Shown here: positions 1 through 6,488 of the stretch, one piece after another
How the letters are laid out: the number at the start of each line of letters is the position of its first letter
Position numbering within the stretch: the stretch's first letter is position 1
Source of the DNA: Bacilli bacterium
GTDB taxonomy: Bacteria; Bacillota_I; Bacilli_A; RFN20; CAG-826
Direction: 5' to 3'
Length of the DNA: 8,628 bases
NCBI GenBank assembly: GCA_016302705.1
Contig: JAEDNC010000037.1
Location: forward strand, 1 to 8,628
Notes under the pieces: generated by a model
Seen by the model: the letters and a program-made list of their open reading frames with translations, nothing else
Databases searched by the model: none
What the model was told of the DNA's origin: nothing
Translations under genes and position numbers: made by a program

Positions 1-196
1 ACAAAACACCCATTTTGATGGAAAAGATGACTTAGAAAAAGGTCAAAATTATAAATATCCTCATGACTTTAAGAACCATTACGTTGAGCAACAATATCTT
101 CCAGATGATGTTAAAGATAGAAAGTATTATGTCTATGGTTCTAATAAATTAGAACAAGCAAATAAAGAATATTGGGATAAGATTAAAAAGAAATAA
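1..196 (+). CDS. rarA: RarA/MgsA-type replication-associated recombination ATPase, C-terminal fragment
   Basis: Only the last 64 codons are present; the reading frame enters at base 2 and ends at TAA 194-196. The fragment has the tail typical of the RarA/MgsA/WHIP AAA+ family: YKYPHDFKNHYVEQQYLPDD followed by a KDRKYY segment, matching the family's pattern of YxYPHD, then QQYLP, then a short R-x-YY stretch near the C-terminus. Proteins of this family are about 420 residues long, act as tetramers at stalled replication forks and bind SSB; the ATPase core would lie upstream of the window. The end is lysine-rich (KIKKK). The next gene starts one base after the stop, so the two are probably co-transcribed and translationally coupled. 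The assignment rests on the C-terminal motif only, since no Walker motifs are visible. Confidence 0.85.
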   Translation, partial: QNTHFDGKDDLEKGQNYKYPHDFKNHYVEQQYLPDDVKDRKYYVYGSNKLEQANKEYWDKIKKK

Positions 197-197
197 T

Positions 198-1103
198 ATG
201 GATAGTTTAAAAACTTTAATTGACCAAAAGAAATACGACTTAGTGCTTAAGCTTACAGAATCTAGCAGTGCAACTAACGATCTTTTTTATCGTATTTCCG
301 CCTTTATTTATCTAGGAAAATACGAAGAAGCTTTATATGTCATTCAAGATAATCAAAAAGCTTTAGAGAGCAATTTAGTGAGTTTAATTAACGCACACAT
401 CAATCTACTTTGCGTTTTAGGAAGGTTTGATCAAGCTAGAGCAACACTAGATTATTATGCTAACCTACCTTATCAAAATCAAGTAGTAGAAGAAACTCTT
501 AGAAAAATGCCTGAAGTTATCGAGCTTGAAGAAAAGAAACAAACAACTTTAAGATTTTACGATGACGAACAAATTGAGAACTATTTAAGAAGTGAAAAAC
601 TTGAAGATGTTTTAATTGGTTTAGACATAGTGAGAAACCGAGATGTACTTAGTTTCTTACCTTTATTACAAAATTTACTAGTGAATCATCCTCATCAAAT
701 GATTCGTTCTTATACTTTAATGCTTCTTGTTCAAAAAGAGGTTGACCGTGAGCTTAAGATGAAAAGCATCAATGAGATAATCGAAGTTAATCCAAAGCAC
801 TTAAATCCTCCATTCACAAGCATAGTCTTCAATGAAACAATTCGATTAATCGATTCTGAATTTAAAGATCCTTCATTATCACAAAACGCTACTCAATTAT
901 TTTCTGAATATGAGATGTATCTATATCCTAGAAGTTTAAAAGATGCACCTAAGAATTTATGTGCAGCTTTCTATATCATTTCTCGAAAATATGCGAATTC
1001 ACCTCTTCCTAACATTAAAGAATATTATGATGCGATGGAACTAAACGAAAATGAGATGAACGCTTTAATTGATAAAATAGAGAAAATTCTTAAAGATGTA
1101 TAA
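198..1103 (+). CDS. TPR/HEAT-like helical repeat protein of unknown function (301 aa)
   Basis: I do not recognise a specific gene. The N-terminus looks like tetratricopeptide-type helical hairpins: a half unit near residues 7-22, then units near 29-58 (with LGKYEEAL) and 61-94 (with LGRFDQAR). Residues about 124-182 look like HEAT-type helices (KLEDVLIGL, then FLPLLQNLL, then SYTLMLLVQ). The rest is also predicted to be helical. There is no signal peptide, membrane segment or catalytic motif, so a soluble cytoplasmic scaffold or adaptor is the reasonable inference. Mollicutes have DUF3196-type proteins of similar build, but membership is only a guess. The start is ATG one base after the rarA stop; there is no convincing Shine-Dalgarno, which suggests coupling to rarA translation. 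A strong terminator follows directly, making this the last gene of the rarA transcript. Confidence 0.85.
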   Translation: MDSLKTLIDQKKYDLVLKLTESSSATNDLFYRISAFIYLGKYEEALYVIQDNQKALESNLVSLINAHINLLCVLGRFDQARATLDYYANLPYQNQVVEETLRKMPEVIELEEKKQTTLRFYDDEQIENYLRSEKLEDVLIGLDIVRNRDVLSFLPLLQNLLVNHPHQMIRSYTLMLLVQKEVDRELKMKSINEIIEVNPKHLNPPFTSIVFNETIRLIDSEFKDPSLSQNATQLFSEYEMYLYPRSLKDAPKNLCAAFYIISRKYANSPLPNIKEYYDAMELNENEMNALIDKIEKILKDV

Positions 1104-1105
1104 TT

Positions 1106-1133
1106 AAAATAGTGACTTAGTCGCTATTTTTTT
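1106..1133 (+). terminator. Rho-independent terminator after the rarA-TPR gene pair
   Basis: Bases 1106-1116 (AAAATAGTGAC) pair with 1120-1130 (GTCGCTATTTT) over 11 positions with one U-G wobble and a TTA loop, and the T-run continues to 1133. It begins two bases after the stop codon and separates the upstream pair from the tig operon. The arms end in A- and T-runs, so it may also work on the opposite strand, but no opposing gene is seen. Confidence 0.85.
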
Positions 1134-1173
1134 ATTTAAAAATCAATTATTTTACATGAATAGAGTATTTCAT

Positions 1174-1202
1174 TTGCCTTAAATTATAATTTAATTTATA
1201 AT
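1174..1202 (+). promoter_or_regulatory. Vegetative (sigma-A type) promoter of the tig-lon-engB operon
   Basis: A TTGCCT -35 box (1174-1179) is separated by exactly 17 bases from a perfect TATAAT -10 box (1197-1202). Transcription should start near 1209, leaving a leader of about 30 bases before the tig ATG. I see no CIRCE (HrcA) or CtsR operator around it, so heat-shock control of this operon is not supported by the sequence. Confidence 0.8.
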
Positions 1203-1239
1203 TTTTCTCGCATGTACACATTATAGAAGGAGATATCTC

Positions 1240-2514
1240 ATGAAAATTACATTTAAAGAATTAGAAGCATGTCATACAGAAGCTACTGTCGTCTTTGACG
1301 AAGCTAACTGGAAATCTGCTCAAGAAGCAACATTCAAAAAACTTGCTAAAAACGTCCAAGTTGATGGCTTTAGAAAAGGTAATGCTCCGGAAGCATTAGT
1401 TAGAAAACACATTGACCAAGGTAGATTACTTGAAGACGCTGTTAATTCATTATTACCAGATGCTTATAAAGAAGCATTAGAACAAGGTAAACTTGAACCA
1501 TTCTCTCAACCAAAAGTTGAAATCACAAAGATTAGTGATGCAAACCTCGAAGTCAAATTTGTTATTGTCACCGCACCAAAAGTGGAACTCGGACAATATA
1601 AAGGTTTAGAACTTGGTAAAAAAGAAGCCAAAGTCACCGCTAAAGAAGTTACAGACGCTCTTGAAGATTTAAGAAAACAAAACGCTTCCTTAATCTTAAA
1701 AGATGGCGCTGCTGAAAAAGGTGATACAGTTGTCTTAGATTTCGTTGGTAGTGTTGATGGTGTCGCATTTGAAGGTGGCACAGCCCAAAACTATGAACTC
1801 GAACTCGGAAGCGGTTCTTTCATTCCAGGATTTGAAGATCAATTAATCGGAATTAAAGCAGAAGAACATCGTGACATTAACGTCACCTTCCCAGAACAAT
1901 ACACAAAAGAATTAGCAGGTAAAAAAGCAGTATTTGCTTGTGATGTTCACGAAGTGAAAACAAGAAAATTGCCAGAATTAAACGATGAATTCGTTAAAGA
2001 TTTAGCCTTAGAAGGTATTGAAACTCTTGAAGCCTTAAAAGAAAGCAAAAAGAAAGAACTCTTAGCCAATAAAGAAGTCTCCGCAAAAAGAGAATATTTA
2101 GAAAAACTCTATACTGAAATTGCTAAGAGCAGCAAAATCGTCATCCCACAAGAAATGATTGATGATCAAGCTCAATCCATGAAGAAAGACATGGAAAACA
2201 GAATGCAACAGTCCGGTTTAACTCTCGAACAATATTTACAATTCGTTGGTCAAACAATGGAACAATTCGATAACAAACTCAAAGAAGATGCAAAGAAAGA
2301 TATCACTAATTACTTTGTCTTAGAAAAAGTTGGAGAGATCGAAAAACTCGAATTAACTGATGCTGATATCGAAGCTGAATACGCTAAACTCGCAGAACAA
2401 TACAAGATGAAAGTCGAAGATGTTAAGAAGGCATTATCTGCTCAACTTGATCAATTCAAACACAATCTTCGTATGACAAGAGTCGAAGAACATTTATTAA
2501 ACTTAAATAAATAA
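1240..2514 (+). CDS. tig: Trigger factor, ribosome-associated chaperone and peptidyl-prolyl isomerase
   Basis: Trigger factor binds the large subunit next to the exit tunnel and shields nascent chains. The 424 residues match the usual family length of about 430. The N-terminal ribosome-binding domain (about 1-115) carries the signature GFRKGNAP at 43-50, whose FRK (44-46) is the ribosome-docking motif. An FKBP-type PPIase domain follows at about 155-245, with GDTVVLDF at 161-168 and IPGFE at 195-199. The C-terminal helical arm domain (about 250-424) is rich in K, E and Q. The start is set by a strong AAGGAG (1227-1232) seven bases upstream of the ATG. It is the first gene after the promoter at 1174-1202, and lon follows after 23 bases with its own strong ribosome binding site. 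In many Firmicutes clpX comes next; here it does not. Confidence 0.97.
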   Translation: MKITFKELEACHTEATVVFDEANWKSAQEATFKKLAKNVQVDGFRKGNAPEALVRKHIDQGRLLEDAVNSLLPDAYKEALEQGKLEPFSQPKVEITKISDANLEVKFVIVTAPKVELGQYKGLELGKKEAKVTAKEVTDALEDLRKQNASLILKDGAAEKGDTVVLDFVGSVDGVAFEGGTAQNYELELGSGSFIPGFEDQLIGIKAEEHRDINVTFPEQYTKELAGKKAVFACDVHEVKTRKLPELNDEFVKDLALEGIETLEALKESKKKELLANKEVSAKREYLEKLYTEIAKSSKIVIPQEMIDDQAQSMKKDMENRMQQSGLTLEQYLQFVGQTMEQFDNKLKEDAKKDITNYFVLEKVGEIEKLELTDADIEAEYAKLAEQYKMKVEDVKKALSAQLDQFKHNLRMTRVEEHLLNLNK

Positions 2515-2537
2515 TTTATTTACAAGGAGGTAAGCTT

Positions 2538-4874
2538 ATGGCGTCAAATCCATCATCCTTAACCTTGCCACTACTTATTACTAAAGGATTAATCCTCTTT
2601 CCTAAAAATCAAAGATTAATTGATGCAGGAAGAGATTTTTCCATTAACGCGATTAAAGTTAGTAAAGATAAAGCTGACAACTTAATCCTAATTACTTCTC
2701 AAATCGATAGTGATGTAGAAAACCCAACTGAACAAGACGTGTTCAAGATTGGTGTTCTTGCAAGAGTAATGTCTATCTCTGAAAGAGATAAGAGAGTTAG
2801 AACGCGCGTTGAAATAATCGATAGAGTGGAATTATCTGATATCAAACTTGACGAAGAAGATAAGTGCTTTGTTGCCAATGGAACTCTACTTAATCCAATT
2901 GAAGTAGACGAAAAAAGCTCTGAAGCCGTTGTCTCTACAATCAATCACGAATTAGAAAAATATCCAACGATTATTTCTCGCCTTCCAAAAAACATTATCC
3001 AATTATGCTCTGACAATCGCGCAGCATTAGAACTTTGCTATGCAATGGCAGGTCATTTTGAAGCATCAATAGACACAAAACAAAAATTACTTGAAACAAA
3101 TGACTTCATCTATTTAGCAGAAACAGTCACTGGTTTTATCAGTGGGGAAAATACTAAAAATGAAATCGAAAAGAATATCTCTGACACCATTAGAGAATCT
3201 GCTGAGAAATCTCAAAAAGAATATTTCTTAAGAGAAAAACTCAAAGCTATTAAAAAAGAGCTTGGTGAAGACGTCGGAGGAAATAACGATCCAGACCAAA
3301 TTTTAGCAAAGCTTGATAAATTCCCTTATCCAGATAATATCAAAGCTAAAGTTAAGGCCGAGATTAAGAAATATGAAATGATGCCACAAGGATCTTTAGA
3401 AGCTGCCTTAATCCTTTCATATTTAGATATCATTATGTCCATTCCATGGTGGCAAAAAACTGAAGACAATGAAGACCTAAAAAATGTCGAAGACATTTTA
3501 AATGAAGACCATTATGGATTAGACAATCCAAAGAAAAGAATTGTCGAATATTTAGCAGTTAAAAAATTAACTGGTAATTTAAAAAGTCCAATTCTTTGTT
3601 TCTATGGCCCACCAGGAACTGGTAAAACTTCTTTGGGTAAATCCATCGCTAGAGCGTTAGGAAGAAAATTCTTTAAATGCTCTTTGGGTGGTATTTCTGA
3701 CGAAGCAGAAATCCGTGGACATAGAAGAACATACGTTGGTTCTCTTCCAGGAAGAATTATTCAAGGTATGAGAAAAGCGGGAGTGAGTAACCCTGTCTTC
3801 CTTCTCGACGAAGTCGATAAACTTGCTTCTTCTTATAAAGGAGATCCAGCAAGCGCACTTTTAGAAGTCTTAGATCCAGAACAAAACTTCATGTTTAATG
3901 ATAATTATGTCGAAGAACCATATGATTTAAGCGATGTCTTATTCATTTGCACCGCAAACTATTTAGAGAATATTCCAGGTCCTCTTAGAGATCGTCTTGA
4001 ATTAATTCAATTAAATAGCTATACAGAAATTGAAAAGAAGCATATTGCTTTTGAGCACTTAATCAAAAAACAAATTGAGATTAATGGCTTAAAAGAAGAG
4101 AATGTTACTTTCACTGAAAGCGCAATTGAATATATTTTACATTATTACACCCGTGAAGCTGGTGTCCGTGACTTAGAAAGAAAGATCGCTTCATGCTTAA
4201 GAAAAGTCGCTGTTGCTATCGTCAAAGATCCTTCTATTACGCACATTGAGATTGACGATAAGAAGGTTAGAGAATACTTAGGCATTGAAATATTCGATTA
4301 CTCCAAAAAAGAAAAAGCAAAACAAGTCGGAGTTATCACTGGCTTAGCTTATACCGAATATGGTGGAGACATTCTCCCAATCGAAGTTACTTATTTTAAA
4401 GGCAAAGGTGGACTTATCTTAACTGGCAAACTTGGTGATGTCATGAAAGAGAGTGCGACTATTGCTCTTGACTATGTCAAGGCAAACGCCAAAAAGTACA
4501 AGATTGATCCAAACTTATTCTTAGAAAACGATATTCACGTTCACGTTCCAGAAGGAGCCGTTCCTAAAGATGGTCCATCTGCTGGAGTAGCGATGACTTT
4601 AGCCATTATTTCTGCCTTAAGTAAAGAGCCTGTATCTCCAGATATTGCTCTTACTGGTGAAGTTACTTTAAGAGGTAATGCTTTACCTATTGGTGGGTTA
4701 AGAGAGAAGTCTTTAGCAGCTACTAGAAGTGGTATCAAAGAAATCATCGTTCCTAAAGACAACAAAAAGGATGTAGAAGAGCTTCCAAAAGAAGTCAAAA
4801 AAGTACTCAAGATTCACTATATGAGTAATGTTGATGATGCTTATAAAATTGTATTCGGGGAATTAAATGATTAA
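2538..4874 (+). CDS. lon: ATP-dependent protease Lon (LonA type, S16 family)
   Basis: Cytosolic AAA+ serine protease that unfolds and degrades damaged and regulatory proteins; 778 residues, normal for LonA. Domains in order: N-terminal substrate-binding LON domain (about 8-195), a helical linker with the family motif YFLREKLKAIKKELG (about 228-242), an AAA+ module with Walker A GPPGTGKT (357-364) and Walker B LLDE (D424, E425), a PLRDRLE segment providing the likely arginine finger R486, and the protease domain (about 590-778). The catalytic serine is S681 in DGPSAG and the lysine K724 in GGLREK; their spacing of 43 equals that of E. coli Lon S679/K722. There is no membrane segment, so it is not LonB-like. 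An AAGGAGG site (2524-2530) lies seven bases before the ATG. The 3' end overlaps engB by 8 bases. No truncation or lost key residue is seen. Confidence 0.97.
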   Translation: MASNPSSLTLPLLITKGLILFPKNQRLIDAGRDFSINAIKVSKDKADNLILITSQIDSDVENPTEQDVFKIGVLARVMSISERDKRVRTRVEIIDRVELSDIKLDEEDKCFVANGTLLNPIEVDEKSSEAVVSTINHELEKYPTIISRLPKNIIQLCSDNRAALELCYAMAGHFEASIDTKQKLLETNDFIYLAETVTGFISGENTKNEIEKNISDTIRESAEKSQKEYFLREKLKAIKKELGEDVGGNNDPDQILAKLDKFPYPDNIKAKVKAEIKKYEMMPQGSLEAALILSYLDIIMSIPWWQKTEDNEDLKNVEDILNEDHYGLDNPKKRIVEYLAVKKLTGNLKSPILCFYGPPGTGKTSLGKSIARALGRKFFKCSLGGISDEAEIRGHRRTYVGSLPGRIIQGMRKAGVSNPVFLLDEVDKLASSYKGDPASALLEVLDPEQNFMFNDNYVEEPYDLSDVLFICTANYLENIPGPLRDRLELIQLNSYTEIEKKHIAFEHLIKKQIEINGLKEENVTFTESAIEYILHYYTREAGVRDLERKIASCLRKVAVAIVKDPSITHIEIDDKKVREYLGIEIFDYSKKEKAKQVGVITGLAYTEYGGDILPIEVTYFKGKGGLILTGKLGDVMKESATIALDYVKANAKKYKIDPNLFLENDIHVHVPEGAVPKDGPSAGVAMTLAIISALSKEPVSPDIALTGEVTLRGNALPIGGLREKSLAATRSGIKEIIVPKDNKKDVEELPKEVKKVLKIHYMSNVDDAYKIVFGELND

Positions 4875-5439
4875 TTTCAGTAATACCAATTTCGTTAAAA
4901 GCGCACCAAGCTTAAAAGATGCACCTCAGGGACAATTTCCTGAGGTTTTACTCGTTGGTCGCTCTAACGTTGGTAAATCTTCATTAATCAACGCTTTATG
5001 CAATAAAAAAGCACTCGCCTTTACTTCCTCTAAGCCTGGGCATACTCGCCTTTTAAATTATTATAATGTAGACGATAAGCTCTACTTAGTAGACGCTCCA
5101 GGATATGGATATGCTAAAGGTGGCTTTAATCTTGATAAGTTATTCGGAGAAATGATGGAAGATTATTTCTCTCATGTAACTCGACTCAAAGTAGTATTAG
5201 TTTTATTAGATTCTCGTAGAGAATTAAATGAAGATGACATTGAAATTATCGATTATCTTAAGGAAAACAAATTCAATTATCGATTAGTGTTCACCAAAGT
5301 TGATAAAATCAACCAAAGTGAAAAACACAAGCTCAACCAAAATATCAAATCTCATGGAGTAAGTTTAGAAGATGTAATTTACGTCTCAACTTTAAAGCCA
5401 AGAACATTTGATGTCTTAAGATCGGAATTAAGCAAATAG
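4867..5439 (+). CDS. engB: Ribosome-assembly GTPase EngB/YsxC/YihA
   Basis: TRAFAC-class small GTPase required for a late step of 50S subunit assembly in bacteria. The 190 residues match the family's usual 190-210. All GTPase motifs are visible: G1 GRSNVGKS (31-38), the switch I region with SKPGHTR (55-61, threonine T60), G3 DAPG (76-79) followed by the family-specific YGYAK, G4 TKVD (143-146), and a likely G5 around VSTL near 174-177. The ATG overlaps the last codons of lon by 8 bases, and GGGGAA inside lon (4857-4862) can act as ribosome binding site, so translation is probably coupled. The lon-ysxC order is the same as in Bacillus subtilis. The stop is TAG, the only one among the visible genes. 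An unusual perfect hairpin lies within codons 19-27. Confidence 0.97.
   Translation: MINFSNTNFVKSAPSLKDAPQGQFPEVLLVGRSNVGKSSLINALCNKKALAFTSSKPGHTRLLNYYNVDDKLYLVDAPGYGYAKGGFNLDKLFGEMMEDYFSHVTRLKVVLVLLDSRRELNEDDIEIIDYLKENKFNYRLVFTKVDKINQSEKHKLNQNIKSHGVSLEDVIYVSTLKPRTFDVLRSELSK
4923..4949 (+). other. Terminator-like hairpin inside the 5' end of engB
   Basis: ACCTCAGG (4923-4930) and CCTGAGGT (4939-4946) form a perfect 8-bp stem around an 8-base loop, followed by a short T-run (4946-4949). It spans codons 19-27 of engB, just before the P-loop. The stem is GC-richer than the surrounding sequence and uses CAG and GAG codons where these genes usually use CAA and GAA. It could attenuate transcription or pause RNA polymerase, or be chance; the T-run is only four bases, so full termination is doubtful. 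Confidence 0.45.
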
Positions 5440-5446
5440 AATTTAG

Positions 5447-5481
5447 AAGGAACAATCGAAAAATTGTTCCTTTCTTTTTTT
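5447..5481 (+). terminator. Rho-independent terminator after engB
   Basis: AAGGAACAAT (5447-5456) and ATTGTTCCTT (5463-5472) form a perfect 10-bp stem with a CGAAAA loop, followed by a T-rich tract (5473-5481, one C). It lies 7 bases after the engB stop and should end the tig-lon-engB transcript. It also sits just 33 bases before the next start codon. Confidence 0.88.
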
Positions 5482-5502
5482 GTAAGTGATATATTTCTCT
5501 AT

Positions 5503-5508
5503 TGGAGG
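5503..5508 (+). promoter_or_regulatory. Ribosome binding site that fixes the lipoprotein start
   Basis: TGGAGG-type Shine-Dalgarno (TTGGAGGTT, core GGAGG 5504-5508) six bases before ATG 5515. It favours this start over an in-frame upstream TTG at 5464, which lies inside the terminator hairpin and would put 17 non-signal residues before the signal peptide. Confidence 0.85.
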
Positions 5509-5514
5509 TTATTT

Positions 5515-6402
5515 ATGAAAAAGGGTTTATTATTTATATCTTTATTAGCATCATTAGGGCTCGCTAGTTGTAACACCAATAGTGGTAACAGTCAAGGCGG
5601 AGGAAACACCAACACTTCAGTAAGTGGAACATACGATGTTTCTATGGACAAAATGGGATTTACAAACGAAGGAGATGCAACTAATTGTTCCGCTTATGGA
5701 ATTGATATTTCTTTTGATAAAGGAACTAACACAAGCAACTCACCAAAATATTACGACACCGACTCTACAGGCGCCTCTGTTAGACTATATACAGGCAATA
5801 CAATGACTGTTAAAGCTAAGTCCATTACAAAAATTGAATTAGAATTTTCTGCTACTGTTAGCAAAGCTGAAGGAACATTCACTGTTGATCAAGGAACACT
5901 TGATGAATCCGCTGGATTTGAAACATCAACTTGGACTGGAGAAGCAGATGAAATAACATTCACTGTTGCAACAAAGCAAAGAAGAGTTGTTTCAATGTCA
6001 ATTACCTGTATAGGTAATCCAAATGCAGTTACAGGTGGTAATGATAGTTCAAATCATACACCAAAAAACGTGATTCAAGATATCATTGATTCAATCTATG
6101 TAGACCCAAGTGCTGTAACTCCAGAAACTGATAATGGAATATATTACATAGTTGAATTTTGGGGAACAAGCGCAGAATATACGCTTGAAAGCGCAGTTGT
6201 TGAAGCTGAAACATTTTTACCAGATTATCTTGTAGTTCTTTACCCAGGAGAAGACTTCAAATGGGAAGAAGATAATTCTGATGGTTATGGTGTTACATAT
6301 ATCACAGATGATGAGACAGTATGTTTAGATATTGGCAGTTGGGTTGAATCCGACGAAATTGTTGTTCAATTTGTAGCATACGATACACCGGTGAATAATT
6401 AA
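5515..6402 (+). CDS. Putative secreted lipoprotein of unknown function (295 aa)
   Basis: The N-terminus is a lipoprotein signal peptide: MKKG, a hydrophobic stretch to residue 17, and the lipobox LASC (16-19) with C19 as the lipidation site. The mature protein should therefore be anchored on the outer face of the membrane. A flexible linker rich in N, S, T and G (20-37) follows. Domain 1 (about 38-166) resembles a beta-sandwich seen in secreted proteins of gut Firmicutes: YGIDISFDKG, then VRLYTGNTMTVKAKSITKIELEF cut short here to the pattern RLYTGNxMTV...ITKIE, then STWTGEADEITFTV and a closing basic strand KQRRVVSMSI. A second linker (167-184) leads to domain 2 (about 185-295), which is acidic, rich in Y and W, and not recognised. 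No catalytic motif is evident; ligand or surface binding is a guess. The gene stands between two terminators, and no convincing promoter is visible in the 33 bases before it. Confidence 0.88.
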   Translation: MKKGLLFISLLASLGLASCNTNSGNSQGGGNTNTSVSGTYDVSMDKMGFTNEGDATNCSAYGIDISFDKGTNTSNSPKYYDTDSTGASVRLYTGNTMTVKAKSITKIELEFSATVSKAEGTFTVDQGTLDESAGFETSTWTGEADEITFTVATKQRRVVSMSITCIGNPNAVTGGNDSSNHTPKNVIQDIIDSIYVDPSAVTPETDNGIYYIVEFWGTSAEYTLESAVVEAETFLPDYLVVLYPGEDFKWEEDNSDGYGVTYITDDETVCLDIGSWVESDEIVVQFVAYDTPVNN

Positions 6403-6416
6403 TTTACTAGTAACCG

Positions 6417-6443
6417 AGGAAGGCGGATTGTCCTTCCTTTTTT
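6417..6443 (+). terminator. Rho-independent terminator after the lipoprotein gene
   Basis: AGGAAGG (6417-6423) pairs with CCTTCCT (6432-6438) around an 8-base loop; the stem runs into a T-run (6438-6443). It lies 14 bases after the stop codon and separates the lipoprotein from the valS transcript. Confidence 0.8.
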
Positions 6444-6453
6444 ATTTATATAA

Positions 6454-6482
6454 TTTACAAAAGTAATTATTCTTAATATAAT
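6454..6482 (+). promoter_or_regulatory. Vegetative (sigma-A type) promoter of the valS T-box leader
   Basis: TTTACA (-35, 6454-6459), a 17-base spacer and a perfect TATAAT (-10, 6477-6482). The expected start near 6489 coincides with the first base of the predicted T-box stem I (GTTC at 6489-6492), which supports both calls. Confidence 0.85.
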
Positions 6483-6488
6483 TATCAC

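Noticed and set aside
41..47. GGTCAAA resembling a CtsR half-site
   Set aside because: A single copy inside the rarA coding region with no tandem partner and no promoter next to it.
1185..1190. Second TATAAT upstream of tig
   Set aside because: The nearest -35-like TTTACA (1151-1156) is 28 bases away; the TATAAT at 1197-1202 has an ideal 17-base spacing to TTGCCT.
1506..1781. Antisense open frame within tig
   Set aside because: Low-complexity S/T/P/F-rich translation that mirrors the trigger factor coding strand; no ribosome binding site or homology.
2699..2944. Antisense open frame within lon (5' part)
   Set aside because: Shadow of lon with S/T/L-rich composition and no start signals.
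4541..4810. Antisense open frame within lon (protease domain)
   Set aside because: Lies opposite the conserved catalytic domain and has no independent signals.
5464..5514. Upstream in-frame extension of the lipoprotein from a TTG at 5464
   Set aside because: It starts within the terminator stem, has no ribosome binding site, and places 17 residues before a perfect lipoprotein signal peptide; ATG 5515 has a strong GGAGG six bases upstream.
5624..5806. 60-codon open frame overlapping the lipoprotein in another frame
   Set aside because: No ribosome binding site and it overlaps a well-supported secreted protein.
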